A stretch of DNA of 64,000 nt from Paenibacillus_F sp047238265 (GTDB lineage: Bacteria > Bacillota > Bacilli > Paenibacillales > NBRC-103111): the NCBI RefSeq assembly GCF_047238265.1, contig NZ_JBDFMM010000001.1, forward strand, positions 2,356,001-2,420,000. The letters run 5' to 3'. Positions 18,652-27,349 of this stretch are shown here, one piece after another. Below the pieces are notes generated by a model. It did no database searches. It was not told the origin of the DNA and worked only from the letters and a program-made list of their open reading frames with translations. The position numbers and the translations under genes were made by a program. How positions within the stretch are numbered: position 1 is the first letter of the stretch; every line of letters begins with the position of its first letter.

Positions 18652-18708
18652 AAAAGACAGGTCAGACGCCCAGCGAACATCGGGGCGATCATTGACCTGT
18701 CTTTTTCA
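18652..18708. terminator. Long hairpin terminator downstream of the LacI-fusion gene
   Basis: AAAAGACAGGTCA (18652-18664) pairs with TGACCTGTCTTTT (18693-18705). An inner CGCCC/GGGCG stem lies within the loop. The poly-A/poly-T flanks make it active in both directions. Between this and 18499 I see only a short frame with a lipobox-like stretch (see rejected items). Confidence 0.8.
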
Positions 18709-18722
18709 AGAGCTGCATCTTT

Positions 18723-20894
18723 TTATGAGGCAAGAAACTCTTTGTCGCCTAACCTTGCATTAATATAATCAATCGCTTCCTCGATGCTCATCATCTGATT
18801 CATCACATTTTTTACGCCGAGACCGATAATCTTCTCGACTTTCCGCAGATTGAAGTTATGCCCCGTCGGGAAGGCCGATTCTCGAACCCCGCGGTATTCC
18901 AAGTCTTTGGCGAATTTCAGCCAAGGGTATTGATGCATGACATTCTGGTTGCTGTAGATGAAATCGTTGACCGAAGCGCCGCCTAGCAGCGTGACTTGCT
19001 CGGCAATTTCATGACCATAGAACCAACGGAAGAAGGCGGAGACTTCGTCGTCCTTCCGGCAATATTTGGACACGCCCAGCGAGCCTCCGCCGAGCAGCGG
19101 CTGTTGGCCAGGGACCTCTGCGAATCCGACGAGCGGGGATATCTCGCTGTGGGCGATATTCGAGAACAAGTTCATATACACGATAAGCATCGCGATCTGG
19201 CCGTCTTCGAATAACGAGATGGACTCGTCCCACCATTTGGCAGGCAGGTTCCGGGCGATGGATAAATGATCGATATAGCTATGAAAAGCAACAATCGCAA
19301 TCTCTTTGGATAGAGCCAGCTTATTGTCTTCTTGGATCAAATGTCCGCCTCCGGCATAATACCTGACTAGGAATTCGGAAGCGATAATCTCTGAATTTCC
19401 CGTCGTTACGCAGGATCCATGGGATAAAGGCGACTCGGGGTTATTCGCTCGGGAGAAGAATGCAGAAATCCGATTGAACGCGTCGAAATCGGAGGGCGTT
19501 CGCAGTTCGGCTTTATACTGCTCATAGAACATTCTTCGCACTTTGGTATCCTCGAAAATATCTTTCCTGTAGAAGAGCATCTGAATGCTCGGATCGAAAG
19601 GTACGGCGTAAGGGATCTCGTTCACATAAGCATACCGCTCGATAAGCTGTGAAGGATAATTCGTCAGCAGCTCCCGCATCTCCGGGCTTAACGGCTTTAA
19701 AGTCCGGCCCGCAAACCAGGATAACCCGGCCATATCAACACGAATGATATCGTAATGCTTATGGTTGTCGATGTCGGACAAGATGTCGTAAATTTCTTCG
19801 AACGAATAGACAGCTAGTCGAAGATCAATACCGGTCGTCTTCTTAAAATGCGGCGCTAATTTCTTGAGCGCGTCCGTGGTCGGACTCGGGATCGTAAGAA
19901 TGTTCAGCGTCTTGTTCGCCGTGGGATGACCAAGCGCTTGGTCATCGAACATAAACCCCCGATTCAACCCGATGATCGGGTCTCCGTCACGCTGGTCCGT
20001 CCTCTCGTGGCGCAGAATCGTCTCGGCAATTTCTTTGCCCAGCCACTGATAATTGATGTGATACTTGTTAATGAAATCTTCGGTTAAAAACTCGGAATCG
20101 GCCAAGCTGTAAATCTCCGGACTTTGGCCCGTGCTCCCTAAGAAATGGGCGTTTTTGATATAGTGGGCTCGCTCCAGATCGCTGGTCACAATGCAATCGA
20201 AGACATCCCCCGCAAAGAAATCAAATGCATGAGTGTAGGCGGTAGATTGCGCGGCGGCAATCGTATGTATGCGCAAATTCAGAGGCGCCAGTTCTTCCAT
20301 GATGGCATTTCTAAAATCACGATCACAGGAATAGTGGAGCAAATCGGTGAATATTCCGATCTTCTTGTACGCTTTTTCTTTTATTTTCCGAGCGATCGTC
20401 CGACCGGATGTATCCGCATCGAAACCGGCGAATTTCATTGTGTTTTGCAATTTACGATAGACAAAAATGATATTCTCCCGCGAAATGCCGAGCAAGTCAT
20501 AATATTCCATGGCATCATCCAAACAGGAGACCGTGATTACAGCGCAGTCCCGATTTGCGGCAATTTCTTGCAGCAGGGCTTGTTCATTCTCTTTCTGATC
20601 TTGTGTGAGATATAAATTTGTCGTGTATCCCGCACGGAGAAGGGTGCTGTGGATTGCGATATATAGCTTGTTATAGGAATCCGATGAAATGTTAGGCAGG
20701 ATGAGGGAGACGGTCGTCGTGCTGCCTTCACGTAAAGATTTAGCCCGCGCGTGGATCTGGTAACCCATTTTACGAGCGGCTTCTTCCACGAGATTGATTT
20801 TCTCCAGACTTACATTTCCTCTTCCGTTCAGCACATTCGATACCGTTCCGTGCGACACCCCCGCAGCTTTGGCGATATCTTTGATGGTAGGCAT
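18723..20894 (-). CDS. LacI family DNA-binding regulator fused to a family-1 solute-binding domain
   Basis: A 723-residue cytosolic protein with no signal peptide. Residues 1-55 are a LacI helix-turn-helix (TIKDIAKAAGVSHGTVSNVLNG and the hinge helix). Residues about 60-320 form a LacI-type periplasmic-binding fold (TTTVSLILPNISSDSYNKLY). From about 330 to the end there is a second, different sensor, an ABC solute-binding fold of the sugar type (NILTIPSPTTDALKKLAPHF, then PYAVPFDPSIQMLFYRKDIFED). A second sugar-binding module on a repressor suggests sensing of two ligands, or of a ligand bound in two steps. RBS GGGGGGAG precedes the ATG. It is divergent from the MgtC-hydrolase-permease operon and probably controls it through two TTGnnnCGnnnCAA operators. 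Confidence 0.88.
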   Translation of the reverse strand: MPTIKDIAKAAGVSHGTVSNVLNGRGNVSLEKINLVEEAARKMGYQIHARAKSLREGSTTTVSLILPNISSDSYNKLYIAIHSTLLRAGYTTNLYLTQDQKENEQALLQEIAANRDCAVITVSCLDDAMEYYDLLGISRENIIFVYRKLQNTMKFAGFDADTSGRTIARKIKEKAYKKIGIFTDLLHYSCDRDFRNAIMEELAPLNLRIHTIAAAQSTAYTHAFDFFAGDVFDCIVTSDLERAHYIKNAHFLGSTGQSPEIYSLADSEFLTEDFINKYHINYQWLGKEIAETILRHERTDQRDGDPIIGLNRGFMFDDQALGHPTANKTLNILTIPSPTTDALKKLAPHFKKTTGIDLRLAVYSFEEIYDILSDIDNHKHYDIIRVDMAGLSWFAGRTLKPLSPEMRELLTNYPSQLIERYAYVNEIPYAVPFDPSIQMLFYRKDIFEDTKVRRMFYEQYKAELRTPSDFDAFNRISAFFSRANNPESPLSHGSCVTTGNSEIIASEFLVRYYAGGGHLIQEDNKLALSKEIAIVAFHSYIDHLSIARNLPAKWWDESISLFEDGQIAMLIVYMNLFSNIAHSEISPLVGFAEVPGQQPLLGGGSLGVSKYCRKDDEVSAFFRWFYGHEIAEQVTLLGGASVNDFIYSNQNVMHQYPWLKFAKDLEYRGVRESAFPTGHNFNLRKVEKIIGLGVKNVMNQMMSIEEAIDYINARLGDKEFLAS

Positions 20895-20973
20895 GCTCTA
20901 TTCTCCCCCCTTTTGATGATAGTTGGTTAAATTAATTATATCGGGTCGTCTTTTGATATGCCATCATGTTGTT

Positions 20974-20987
20974 TTGACACGTTCCAA
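20974..20987. promoter_or_regulatory. LacI-type operator, copy 1
   Basis: TTGACACGTTCCAA fits the half-symmetric pattern TTGnnnCGnnnCAA with a central CG, as bound by LacI-family dimers. It lies 80 bases before the regulator's start, in the divergent intergenic region, suggesting autoregulation. The 317-base gap holds this, copy 2, a promoter and a cre-like site. Confidence 0.6.
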
Positions 20988-21083
20988 TATTTAAAAGGGT
21001 TCGTAAGGAACGATTTTAGCAATAATTTTGCGGTTTTTTATATTTCACAAATCCACATACAGATGAAAAACCAAAAATATTTA

Positions 21084-21133
21084 TTGACTCGTTCCAATAA
21101 TATGTTAGAATTCTATTCAAGAAAGCGTTAACA
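21084..21133 (+). promoter_or_regulatory. Promoter with LacI-type operator copy 2 and a cre-like site
   Basis: The -35 TTGACT (21084-21089) and -10 TAGAAT (21106-21111) are 16 bases apart. Operator copy 2, TTGACTCGTTCCAA (21084-21097), overlaps the -35. Just past the -10, AAGAAAGCGTTAACA (21119-21133) fits the CcpA cre consensus WTGNAANCGNWNNCW with one mismatch. This layout suggests specific repression plus catabolite repression of the operon starting at 21212. Confidence 0.65.
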
Positions 21134-21211
21134 TACTATGTGGATTGATCGTTTGTCAGGCGTTTGATCAAGATTTGTTACGCAGCATGATTAAAGGGGG
21201 AGAGGAACGCT

Positions 21212-21736
21212 GTGGATCCAATCCAGTATGGCCAGATGTTCGGACATTGGGAGATGTATGTCAGAATCCTTGCGAGTGCATTGATGGGCCTGTTTATTGG
21301 CTGGGATCGATCACATAAACATAAGCCCGCCGGTGTGAAGACATATACCTATACCTCAGTGGCTTGTACCTTAATTACGATTATTTCCATCTCTACCGCC
21401 AGTCATTACAATGAAACGGGTCAACTTATGCGTGCCGACCCGATGCGGCTGACGGCTCAAATCGTATCCGGCTTGGGATTTATCGGAGCGGGGGTCATTC
21501 TGAAGGACGGGGAACGGGTTAAAGGGCTAACCTCGGCGGCCATGATATTTTTCTCAGGCGGCGTCGGAATCGGCATTGGGGCGGGGTACTATGGCATCGT
21601 TATTTTCTCCGTCGTCTTAACCTTTTTCCTTGCAAGAATCAGCCGATTTCTCCCGCTGAACAACCCGGTGGATGATCGGAAATCAAGAAGCGGCAAGGAT
21701 GCTTCTAGGAAACAACCGCAGAAAGAATGGATCTGA
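21212..21736 (+). CDS. MgtC/SapB family membrane protein
   Basis: A 174-residue membrane protein with four helices and the MgtC/SapB hallmarks: LMGLFIGWDRSHKHKPAGVKTY, SGLGFIGAGVILKDG and GLTSAAMIFFSGGVGIGIGAGYY. The C-terminal tail is short and basic. Family members have been linked to Mg2+-limitation and to modulation of F-type ATPase, but the role here is unknown. It starts at GTG behind GGGGGAGAGG. It is the first gene of an operon under the divergent LacI-fusion regulator, with the next gene 38 bases downstream. Confidence 0.9.
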   Translation: MDPIQYGQMFGHWEMYVRILASALMGLFIGWDRSHKHKPAGVKTYTYTSVACTLITIISISTASHYNETGQLMRADPMRLTAQIVSGLGFIGAGVILKDGERVKGLTSAAMIFFSGGVGIGIGAGYYGIVIFSVVLTFFLARISRFLPLNNPVDDRKSRSGKDASRKQPQKEWI

Positions 21737-21774
21737 ATTCCCGCATACCTGCGAATCGAAAAGGAGATATTTAT

Positions 21775-22593
21775 ATGAAAGTTCATTTTCTGGGATCTGC
21801 CGCGTCAGAAGGGATACCGAATCCGTTTTGCAAATGCGAGGTTTGCGAGAAGACGCGAAGCGAGAAAGGGAAAAATATAAGAACGCGGTCGGCTGCGATA
21901 GTTGATGATACGATGCAGATCGATTTCCCGCCGGAATACAGCTTCCAAGTCATGCGGGACGATGTGGATGTTACTCGGATTTCAGAATTGCTCTTTACTC
22001 ATACGCACCCGGATCATTTTAACGCGGGTGATTTGTTCAGCCGGATGGAAGGGTACGGTCACCACGTTACGCATCCCTTGCATATTTTCGGGAATGATCG
22101 TGCCGTTAACGGTTGTCTGGATGTATTGGCCGGTTATAGTCCGCAGCGCTTTCAGTTTACCCGGCTGATTCCGTTCGTGACAGTAGAGTCCGGCGGAGCG
22201 CGCATTACGCCGCTTCTCGCCAATCATGCGAAGTGGGAGACGTGTCTGATCTATTTTATCGAAAAGGAAGGCAAGACACTGCTGTATGGTCATGATTCAG
22301 GATGGTTCCCGGAATTGACGTGGTCGTGGCTTGCGGACAAGCACATCGATCTGACGGTACTGGAATGCACACACGGCTACAATCAGAATCCGCATTCCGA
22401 TGGTCATATGAGCATTGAGACCGTGCTGGAGACACAGAAGCGGTTGCTGGATAGCGGCATACACTCGGCATCGAGCCAGCTCCTCGTTTCGCATTTATCT
22501 CATAACAGCGGTTTCATGCATGACGAGCTTGCAGACATTTTCAAGCCCCACGGTATCGAAGTGGCTTACGACGGTCTCATCAAATTTATTTAA
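21775..22593 (+). CDS. MBL-fold metallo-hydrolase, PhnP-like
   Basis: A 272-residue cytosolic metallo-beta-lactamase-fold protein. THTHPDH at residues 75-81 is the two-metal site, with further ligands at ANHAKW and the HDSGW segment. The opening GSAASEGIPNPFCKCEVCEK (Cys 19, 21, 24) resembles PhnP, a phosphoribosyl cyclic phosphodiesterase with an extra zinc-binding Cys cluster. Activity on a cyclic nucleotide or sugar phosphate is inferred. The partner permease (next gene, 15 bases downstream) resembles nucleoside transporters, which fits a nucleoside or phosphosugar pathway. ATG 21775 follows AAAAGGAG. Confidence 0.85.
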   Translation: MKVHFLGSAASEGIPNPFCKCEVCEKTRSEKGKNIRTRSAAIVDDTMQIDFPPEYSFQVMRDDVDVTRISELLFTHTHPDHFNAGDLFSRMEGYGHHVTHPLHIFGNDRAVNGCLDVLAGYSPQRFQFTRLIPFVTVESGGARITPLLANHAKWETCLIYFIEKEGKTLLYGHDSGWFPELTWSWLADKHIDLTVLECTHGYNQNPHSDGHMSIETVLETQKRLLDSGIHSASSQLLVSHLSHNSGFMHDELADIFKPHGIEVAYDGLIKFI

Positions 22594-22608
22594 TAGGGGA
22601 TATTACAC

Positions 22609-23859
22609 ATGAAGACTACTATCGTTCCGAGACTATTAATCATGATGTTCCTGCAATACTTCGTTCAAGGCGCCTGGAATATGACTTTAGGGTTAGTTCT
22701 CAGCACCTCGGGCTTATCTTCCATCATCGGTACTTCATATGCATTGCTCGGCATCGCGACGATTCTGTCACCGCTGTTCATCGGGATGGTAGCGGACCGG
22801 TTCATCGCCTCCCAGAAAATTATGGGCATTCTGCATATTGTTAATGCTTGTGTGCTGCTGGCGATTCCGTCTCAGATTCAAGCGGGCAACGCGACGATGT
22901 TCCTCGTATTGATCTTTATTGTCGGTGTGTTGTTCTATCCTACGACCGGACTGTCGAACAGCATCAGCTTCCGACATATTCATGGCGCCAAAACATTTCC
23001 GGTGATTCGGGTGTTCGGAACGTTCGGTTTTATGGTGATCGGGTTCCTGCTCGGACAGATGGGCTTCTCGGGCAGTATTATGACCTTCAAAATTGCGGCA
23101 ATCTCCGCCATTGTGCTCGGGATCTACTGCTTCACACTTCCGAATACGCCGGCAGCCGGCAAGGGCAAGAAATTCCTCATGAGGGACCTGCTCTGTCTCG
23201 ATGCGCTCGCCTTGTTCAAGGATAAGAACTTTACGGTATTCATGGCCTGTACAATTTTCTTGATGATTCCTAAAACGGCTTACAGTGCTTATGTGCCGGT
23301 ATTCCTGGGCGCGCTGGGGTTTAAAAATGCAGCTACGATTATGCAAATCGGCATTGCAACGGAAGTTATCTTCATGTTCTTACTTTCTCTGTTTCTTTTC
23401 AAATTCGGATTCAAAAAGATTATCCTGTGGGGCGCGATTACGTGGATTGTTCGTTCGTTGTTGTTCTCCTTCGCGGCAGTCGATGCAGGCATTCTCGTCA
23501 TCGTCATTGCGCTGGCACTGCAAGGGATTTGCTGGGATTTCTTCTTCACGGCGGGAGATATCTATGTGGACAATAAAGCGGACGTGACGATTAAAGCGCA
23601 GGCACAGAGCTTAAAGTTCATGATCTCGAACGGGCTGGGGCTGCTGTTCGCTTCTTCGGTCACGGGTTATATCTTCAATCATACGGTCGTGGATCAAGGG
23701 GCGGCTGCGCTGAAACAGTGGCAGCAGTTCTGGATTTACCCGGCTGTCGTGGCGGCTGTCGTCGCCCTAGTATTCTTCCTGCTCTTCAAGGATAAAGGGA
23801 TGATATTCCAAAAGAAGAATGCGGAAGAAATTGCGGTTCCGGAGTCGAAAGCCGTGTAA
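22609..23859 (+). CDS. MFS permease of the NupG-like nucleoside:H+ symporter group
   Basis: A 416-residue, twelve-helix MFS transporter. The opening PRLLIMMFLQYFVQGAWNMT and GICWDFFFTAGDIYVD in the second half are characteristic of the nucleoside:H+ symporter family (NupG/XapB/YegT). It should import a nucleoside or a related glycoside across the cell membrane. It is the last gene of the operon under the LacI-fusion regulator and ends before a strong terminator. The RBS is weak (ATAGGGGATATT). Confidence 0.85.
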   Translation: MKTTIVPRLLIMMFLQYFVQGAWNMTLGLVLSTSGLSSIIGTSYALLGIATILSPLFIGMVADRFIASQKIMGILHIVNACVLLAIPSQIQAGNATMFLVLIFIVGVLFYPTTGLSNSISFRHIHGAKTFPVIRVFGTFGFMVIGFLLGQMGFSGSIMTFKIAAISAIVLGIYCFTLPNTPAAGKGKKFLMRDLLCLDALALFKDKNFTVFMACTIFLMIPKTAYSAYVPVFLGALGFKNAATIMQIGIATEVIFMFLLSLFLFKFGFKKIILWGAITWIVRSLLFSFAAVDAGILVIVIALALQGICWDFFFTAGDIYVDNKADVTIKAQAQSLKFMISNGLGLLFASSVTGYIFNHTVVDQGAAALKQWQQFWIYPAVVAAVVALVFFLLFKDKGMIFQKKNAEEIAVPESKAV

Positions 23860-23881
23860 TAAAGGAACCGAAAGACTATGG

Positions 23882-23915
23882 AAAAAGGCTGTCGATAAAG
23901 TCGGCAGCCTTTTTG
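23882..23915 (+). terminator. Intrinsic terminator
   Basis: AAAAAGGCTGTCGA pairs with TCGGCAGCCTTTTT (one G-T pair), ending in a T-run, 22 bases after the permease stop. Confidence 0.9.
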
Positions 23916-24306
23916 TTTGCATGTGAGTGTATTTTATCGGAATCCGCCGTGGAGCGGATTTATAATTTGCGGCTATACTTTTTGTCGGGTTAGCTCTTTT
24001 TCTCATCTACTCATTCGGTTGAAGTGATTTCAGCACCGAAAAACAATGTGAATATCCTGCTGGATGCGGCGGTACTCGGCACGGTGGTTTTTTTACGAAT
24101 TTGGTGATCAAAAGAAGATGTTATCCATCGCATAAAACCCGCATCCGGCGCGGTTTCCATACGAAACAGCCCCTAGAAAACGAAAGAAAAACAAGATGGA
24201 AGACGTGTCAGCTCGTCCGGAAATGTTTGCAAGTCTTTTTTAATATCGTTTATAGTTAGGATTATATCGTACATAGAAGGAAAAAGTTTACATGGGAGGG
24301 ACCGTT
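23916..24306 (+). promoter_or_regulatory. Intergenic region with promoter of the STM4015-4011-like cassette
   Basis: No gene is apparent from 23916 to 24306. A likely promoter is TTGCAA (24227-24232) and TATAGT (24251-24256) with 18-base spacing, about 50 bases before the first start codon. The ribosome site GGGAGGG lies at about 24295-24301. The remaining bases hold no convincing structure. Confidence 0.55.
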
Positions 24307-25152
24307 ATGTCCGAGATTAAACTAACGATTGATTACGACCAGTATGAAGCCGGCAAGAAAATGAAAGATTTGCTGGAGGAGCTGGCGGACAGCCCGCAAA
24401 GCGCGGAGCTGACAAGCCTCATTATCGGCGATTGGGGAGGCGCTTATGAGAACGATTCCGAAGAAACGGTCGTGACGCTTGTCGCCCTGAAAGACCGGTT
24501 TCCGAAATTAACAAGTTTGTTTATCGGAGATATGGGCTTCGAAGAATGCGAAGTATCCTGGATTATGCAGACTAACCTGGCTCCGCTGCTGGAGGCTTAT
24601 CCCGCACTCCGGTCGTTTACAATCAAAGGAAGCACGGGGCTGGAACTGAATCCGGCTCGTCATGAAAATCTGGAGGAGCTGACCATTATTTGCGGCGGTC
24701 TTGGCAAAGACGTGATCGATCAAATCGTCGAAGGTTCTTTTCCGCGCCTGAAAAAGCTGGAACTGTATCTCGGCGTGGACGAATACGGATTCGACGGCAG
24801 CCTGGAGGATGTGCTGAAGCTCACCGTACCCGGCAAATTCCCCGAACTCAGTTATCTGGGTCTGAAAAACAGCGAAATCCAGGACGAGCTGGCCATCGCG
24901 CTGGCGGATGCGCCGATTCTGGACGGGCTGCATACGCTCGACATGTCGGACGGAACCTTGTCCGATACCGGAGCGGAAGCGCTGCTGAACAGTGAGAAAG
25001 TAAAAAAGCTGCAGTATCTGAACTTAAGCCATCATTATATGTCCGACGAAATGATGAACCGCTGGAGATTATCCGGCCTTAACGTAAACATCGAAGATCA
25101 GCAGGATATGGACGAAGACGACGATTACCGGTACCCGTCGCTCACGGAATAA
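24307..25152 (+). CDS. STM4015 family leucine-rich-repeat protein
   Basis: A 281-residue acidic cytosolic protein with repeated leucine-rich segments (LTSLIIGDWGG, LTSLFIGDMGF, LEELTIICGG, LKKLELYLG, LSYLGLKNSEI, LQYLNLSHHYM). It matches what is annotated as STM4015 after the Salmonella locus tag. The C-terminus is strongly acidic (MDEDDDYRYPS). It is the first gene of a five-gene cassette in the order 4015-4014-4013-4012-4011. The function is unknown; a scaffold or substrate for the two radical SAM enzymes is possible. ATG 24307 is chosen over one five codons upstream because GGGAGGG lies between them. Confidence 0.88.
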   Translation: MSEIKLTIDYDQYEAGKKMKDLLEELADSPQSAELTSLIIGDWGGAYENDSEETVVTLVALKDRFPKLTSLFIGDMGFEECEVSWIMQTNLAPLLEAYPALRSFTIKGSTGLELNPARHENLEELTIICGGLGKDVIDQIVEGSFPRLKKLELYLGVDEYGFDGSLEDVLKLTVPGKFPELSYLGLKNSEIQDELAIALADAPILDGLHTLDMSDGTLSDTGAEALLNSEKVKKLQYLNLSHHYMSDEMMNRWRLSGLNVNIEDQQDMDEDDDYRYPSLTE

Positions 25153-25156
25153 CGGC

Positions 25157-26545
25157 ATGCCGCAGAGGATGATCCTGATCGGCAACCCGGATAACCGCCG
25201 CACGGCGGGGCTGCAGAACGCGCGGGCGAAGCTGGGGCTGCCGCCGGCCGTCGTGCTGCCGTACGCCGGGCTGCTGGACGGCAGCGCGTCGCTCGCGCAG
25301 GCGGCAAGCCTCGCCGGGGCGGCGTCACAGCCGGCGGGCGCCCGCGCCCCGCTGCTGCGGCTGGACGCGCCCGGCGAACTCTTCGCGGTGGAGCGCGGGC
25401 TGATCGCCCTGGGCGCCCCCGACCACGAAGAGGCGGCGTACGGCGACCGGCTGCTTCCGTTCGGGCACCGCAGCGATCCGCAGCCGCTCTCCGTGCGGTC
25501 CGCGCATGCGCTTGCGGAGCAGGAGGGACGGCAGTATCACCCGTCCCAATGGTTCCGCGGTTTTGCGCGGCTGCTTGACCGCCTGCGGCGGGGAGCGGAG
25601 GAGCTGTGGCCGCAGCCGCGGTGGACGAACGCGCCGGAGGACATTGCCGGCATGTTCGACAAGCGGCAGACGCACCGCATCCTGTCCGCCGCCGGCGTGC
25701 CGGTGCCCCGCCTCCTGGCTCCGCCGGAGGAGATCGCGGACAGCGAGGCGCTTCGCGGGCTGATGCTCTCCCGGCGGGTTCACCGGGTCTTCGTGAAGCT
25801 CGCGTCCGGCTCGGGCGCCTGCGGTGTCGTCGCTTACCGCATCAACCCGCTTACGGGCGCGGAGCAGGCGGTCACGACTGTCGGCGTCGAGAATTACGGC
25901 GCCCGCGCCCCGGTATTTTATAACGCGATGAAACCCAGGCGTTATACGGACAAATCCGTGATCAGCCAAGTGCTGAACTGGCTGCTGAGGCACGGCGCCC
26001 ACGTCGAGCAGTGGATCGCGAAGGCGTCTTACGGCGGCGGATCGTACGACATCCGCCAGCTTGTCGTGGCGGGTGAAGCCTGCCACAGCATCGCCCGTGT
26101 AAGCCGCACGCCGATCACGAACCTTCACCTGCGCAGCGAGCGGGTAAGCGTGGAGGAGCTCGGCCTTGCGCCGGGCGTCCGCGAAAGAGCTGCGGCCTGC
26201 GCCGAGAAGGCGCTGGCCGCTTTTCCGCGCTCCGCCGCAGCGGGAATCGATGTCCTGCTCGACAGCGCTTCGCATGCGCCCTACATACTTGACATCAATC
26301 CGTTCGGGGATTTGCTGTACCGTGTCGTTCATAAGGGAATGGACCCTTATGAATGGCAGATGAGCCGGCTCTACGGCGGCTCCGCCGAAACGGCGGCTGC
26401 GGCCGGAGACGCGGCTGCGGCCAAAGGCAGCGCCGCCTCCGGGGCTGCCGAAGCTGCGGGTTCCGCCGGATTTTCCCGAGCCGGGAGTTCCGGGAAACCG
26501 GAAGCGGCAGCGGCGTCACCGGACGGGGGAGGAACGCTTCTATGA
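25157..26545 (+). CDS. STM4014 family ATP-grasp-like protein
   Basis: A 462-residue cytosolic protein. The segments VFVKLASGSGACGVVAY (nucleotide-binding Lys and Gly-rich loop) and AAGIDVLLDSASHAPYILDINPFGD (metal-binding Asp and Asn) are those of an ATP-grasp fold, which joins carboxylates to amines or thiols using ATP. Assignment to the STM4014 family rests on position in the cassette and overall form. The last 60 residues are Ala/Gly/Ser-rich low complexity and probably dispensable. It starts four bases after the STM4015 stop and its own TGA overlaps the next ATG. GC content is visibly higher than in the preceding gene. Confidence 0.82.
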   Translation: MPQRMILIGNPDNRRTAGLQNARAKLGLPPAVVLPYAGLLDGSASLAQAASLAGAASQPAGARAPLLRLDAPGELFAVERGLIALGAPDHEEAAYGDRLLPFGHRSDPQPLSVRSAHALAEQEGRQYHPSQWFRGFARLLDRLRRGAEELWPQPRWTNAPEDIAGMFDKRQTHRILSAAGVPVPRLLAPPEEIADSEALRGLMLSRRVHRVFVKLASGSGACGVVAYRINPLTGAEQAVTTVGVENYGARAPVFYNAMKPRRYTDKSVISQVLNWLLRHGAHVEQWIAKASYGGGSYDIRQLVVAGEACHSIARVSRTPITNLHLRSERVSVEELGLAPGVRERAAACAEKALAAFPRSAAAGIDVLLDSASHAPYILDINPFGDLLYRVVHKGMDPYEWQMSRLYGGSAETAAAAGDAAAAKGSAASGAAEAAGSAGFSRAGSSGKPEAAAASPDGGGTLL

Positions 26546-27324
26546 ATATGAACGAGATTGTCGGCACTCACGACATTCTGATGATTACGCTGGATACGCT
26601 GCGTTACGACGCCGCCGTGCTGGAGGAAGCCAACTGCCCGAACTTGTGCGGCGGCGGCTCCTGGGAGAAGCGGCATACGCCCGGAAGCTTTACGTATGCG
26701 GCGCATCACGCTTTTTTCGGCGGTTTTCTGCCGACTCCGGCGACGACGGACAAGTCGCAGCATATCCGTCTTTTCCACTCGAAAAACACGGGGCTTAAAA
26801 CCCATCCCCATACATGGCTGTTCGACACACCCGATCTCGTATCCGGTCTTCAGGAAGAAGGCTACCGGACGATCTGTATCGGGGGTGTAATTTTTTTTAC
26901 GAAAAAAGTTCCGCTCGCCCGGGTGCTCCCCGGCTATTTTCAGGAGAGCTACTGGCGTATGACCTTCGGGGTGACGAACCCGCGCTCCACCGAGCACCAG
27001 GTCAATCATGCGCTCAAGCTGCTCCAGCGGACGGAGCCGGACGAGAAGCTGTTTATGTTCCTGAACGTTTCGGCCATACACGGGCCGAATCATTATTTTC
27101 TCCCGGGTGCGAAGAAAGATTCGGTTGAGAGTCAGAGAGCGGCGCTCCGGTATGTGGACGGCCAGCTCGGCCGTTTGTTCGATGCGATGAGAGAACGGGA
27201 GCGGCCGGTATTGTGCCTGGCCTTCTCCGATCACGGAACGTGCTACGGCGAAGACGGCTACGAAGGCCACCGGCTGGCGCACGAAGCGGTGTGGAATGTG
27301 CCGTACCGCGAGTTTATTTTGTAA
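26542..27324 (+). CDS. STM4013/SEN3800 family sulfatase-fold hydrolase
   Basis: A 260-residue protein of the alkaline phosphatase superfamily. DILMITLDTLRYD (Asp 18 as metal ligand) opens the fold, and SDHGTCYGEDGYEGHRLAHEAVWNVPY near the C-terminus supplies the second metal site. SFTYAAHHAFFGG occupies the nucleophile position, where classical sulfatases have CxPSR, so the nucleophile would be Thr or Ser and no formylglycine motif is present. A phosphoester or phosphonate substrate is possible. There is no signal peptide, so it acts in the cytosol. The ATG overlaps the STM4014 stop (ATGA); a longer in-frame extension upstream lies inside that gene. Confidence 0.87.
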   Translation: MNMNEIVGTHDILMITLDTLRYDAAVLEEANCPNLCGGGSWEKRHTPGSFTYAAHHAFFGGFLPTPATTDKSQHIRLFHSKNTGLKTHPHTWLFDTPDLVSGLQEEGYRTICIGGVIFFTKKVPLARVLPGYFQESYWRMTFGVTNPRSTEHQVNHALKLLQRTEPDEKLFMFLNVSAIHGPNHYFLPGAKKDSVESQRAALRYVDGQLGRLFDAMRERERPVLCLAFSDHGTCYGEDGYEGHRLAHEAVWNVPYREFIL

Positions 27325-27349
27325 ATTGAAGAAAAGGAAGTGAAGGCCG

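Noticed and set aside
18532..18768. 78-codon frame with a lipobox-like stretch (LVLLTAAGC)
   Set aside because: The ribosome site is distant, the frame runs through the terminator hairpin at 18652 and into the 3' end of the LacI-fusion gene, and nothing after the putative signal looks like a protein. At most a remnant of a lost lipoprotein start.
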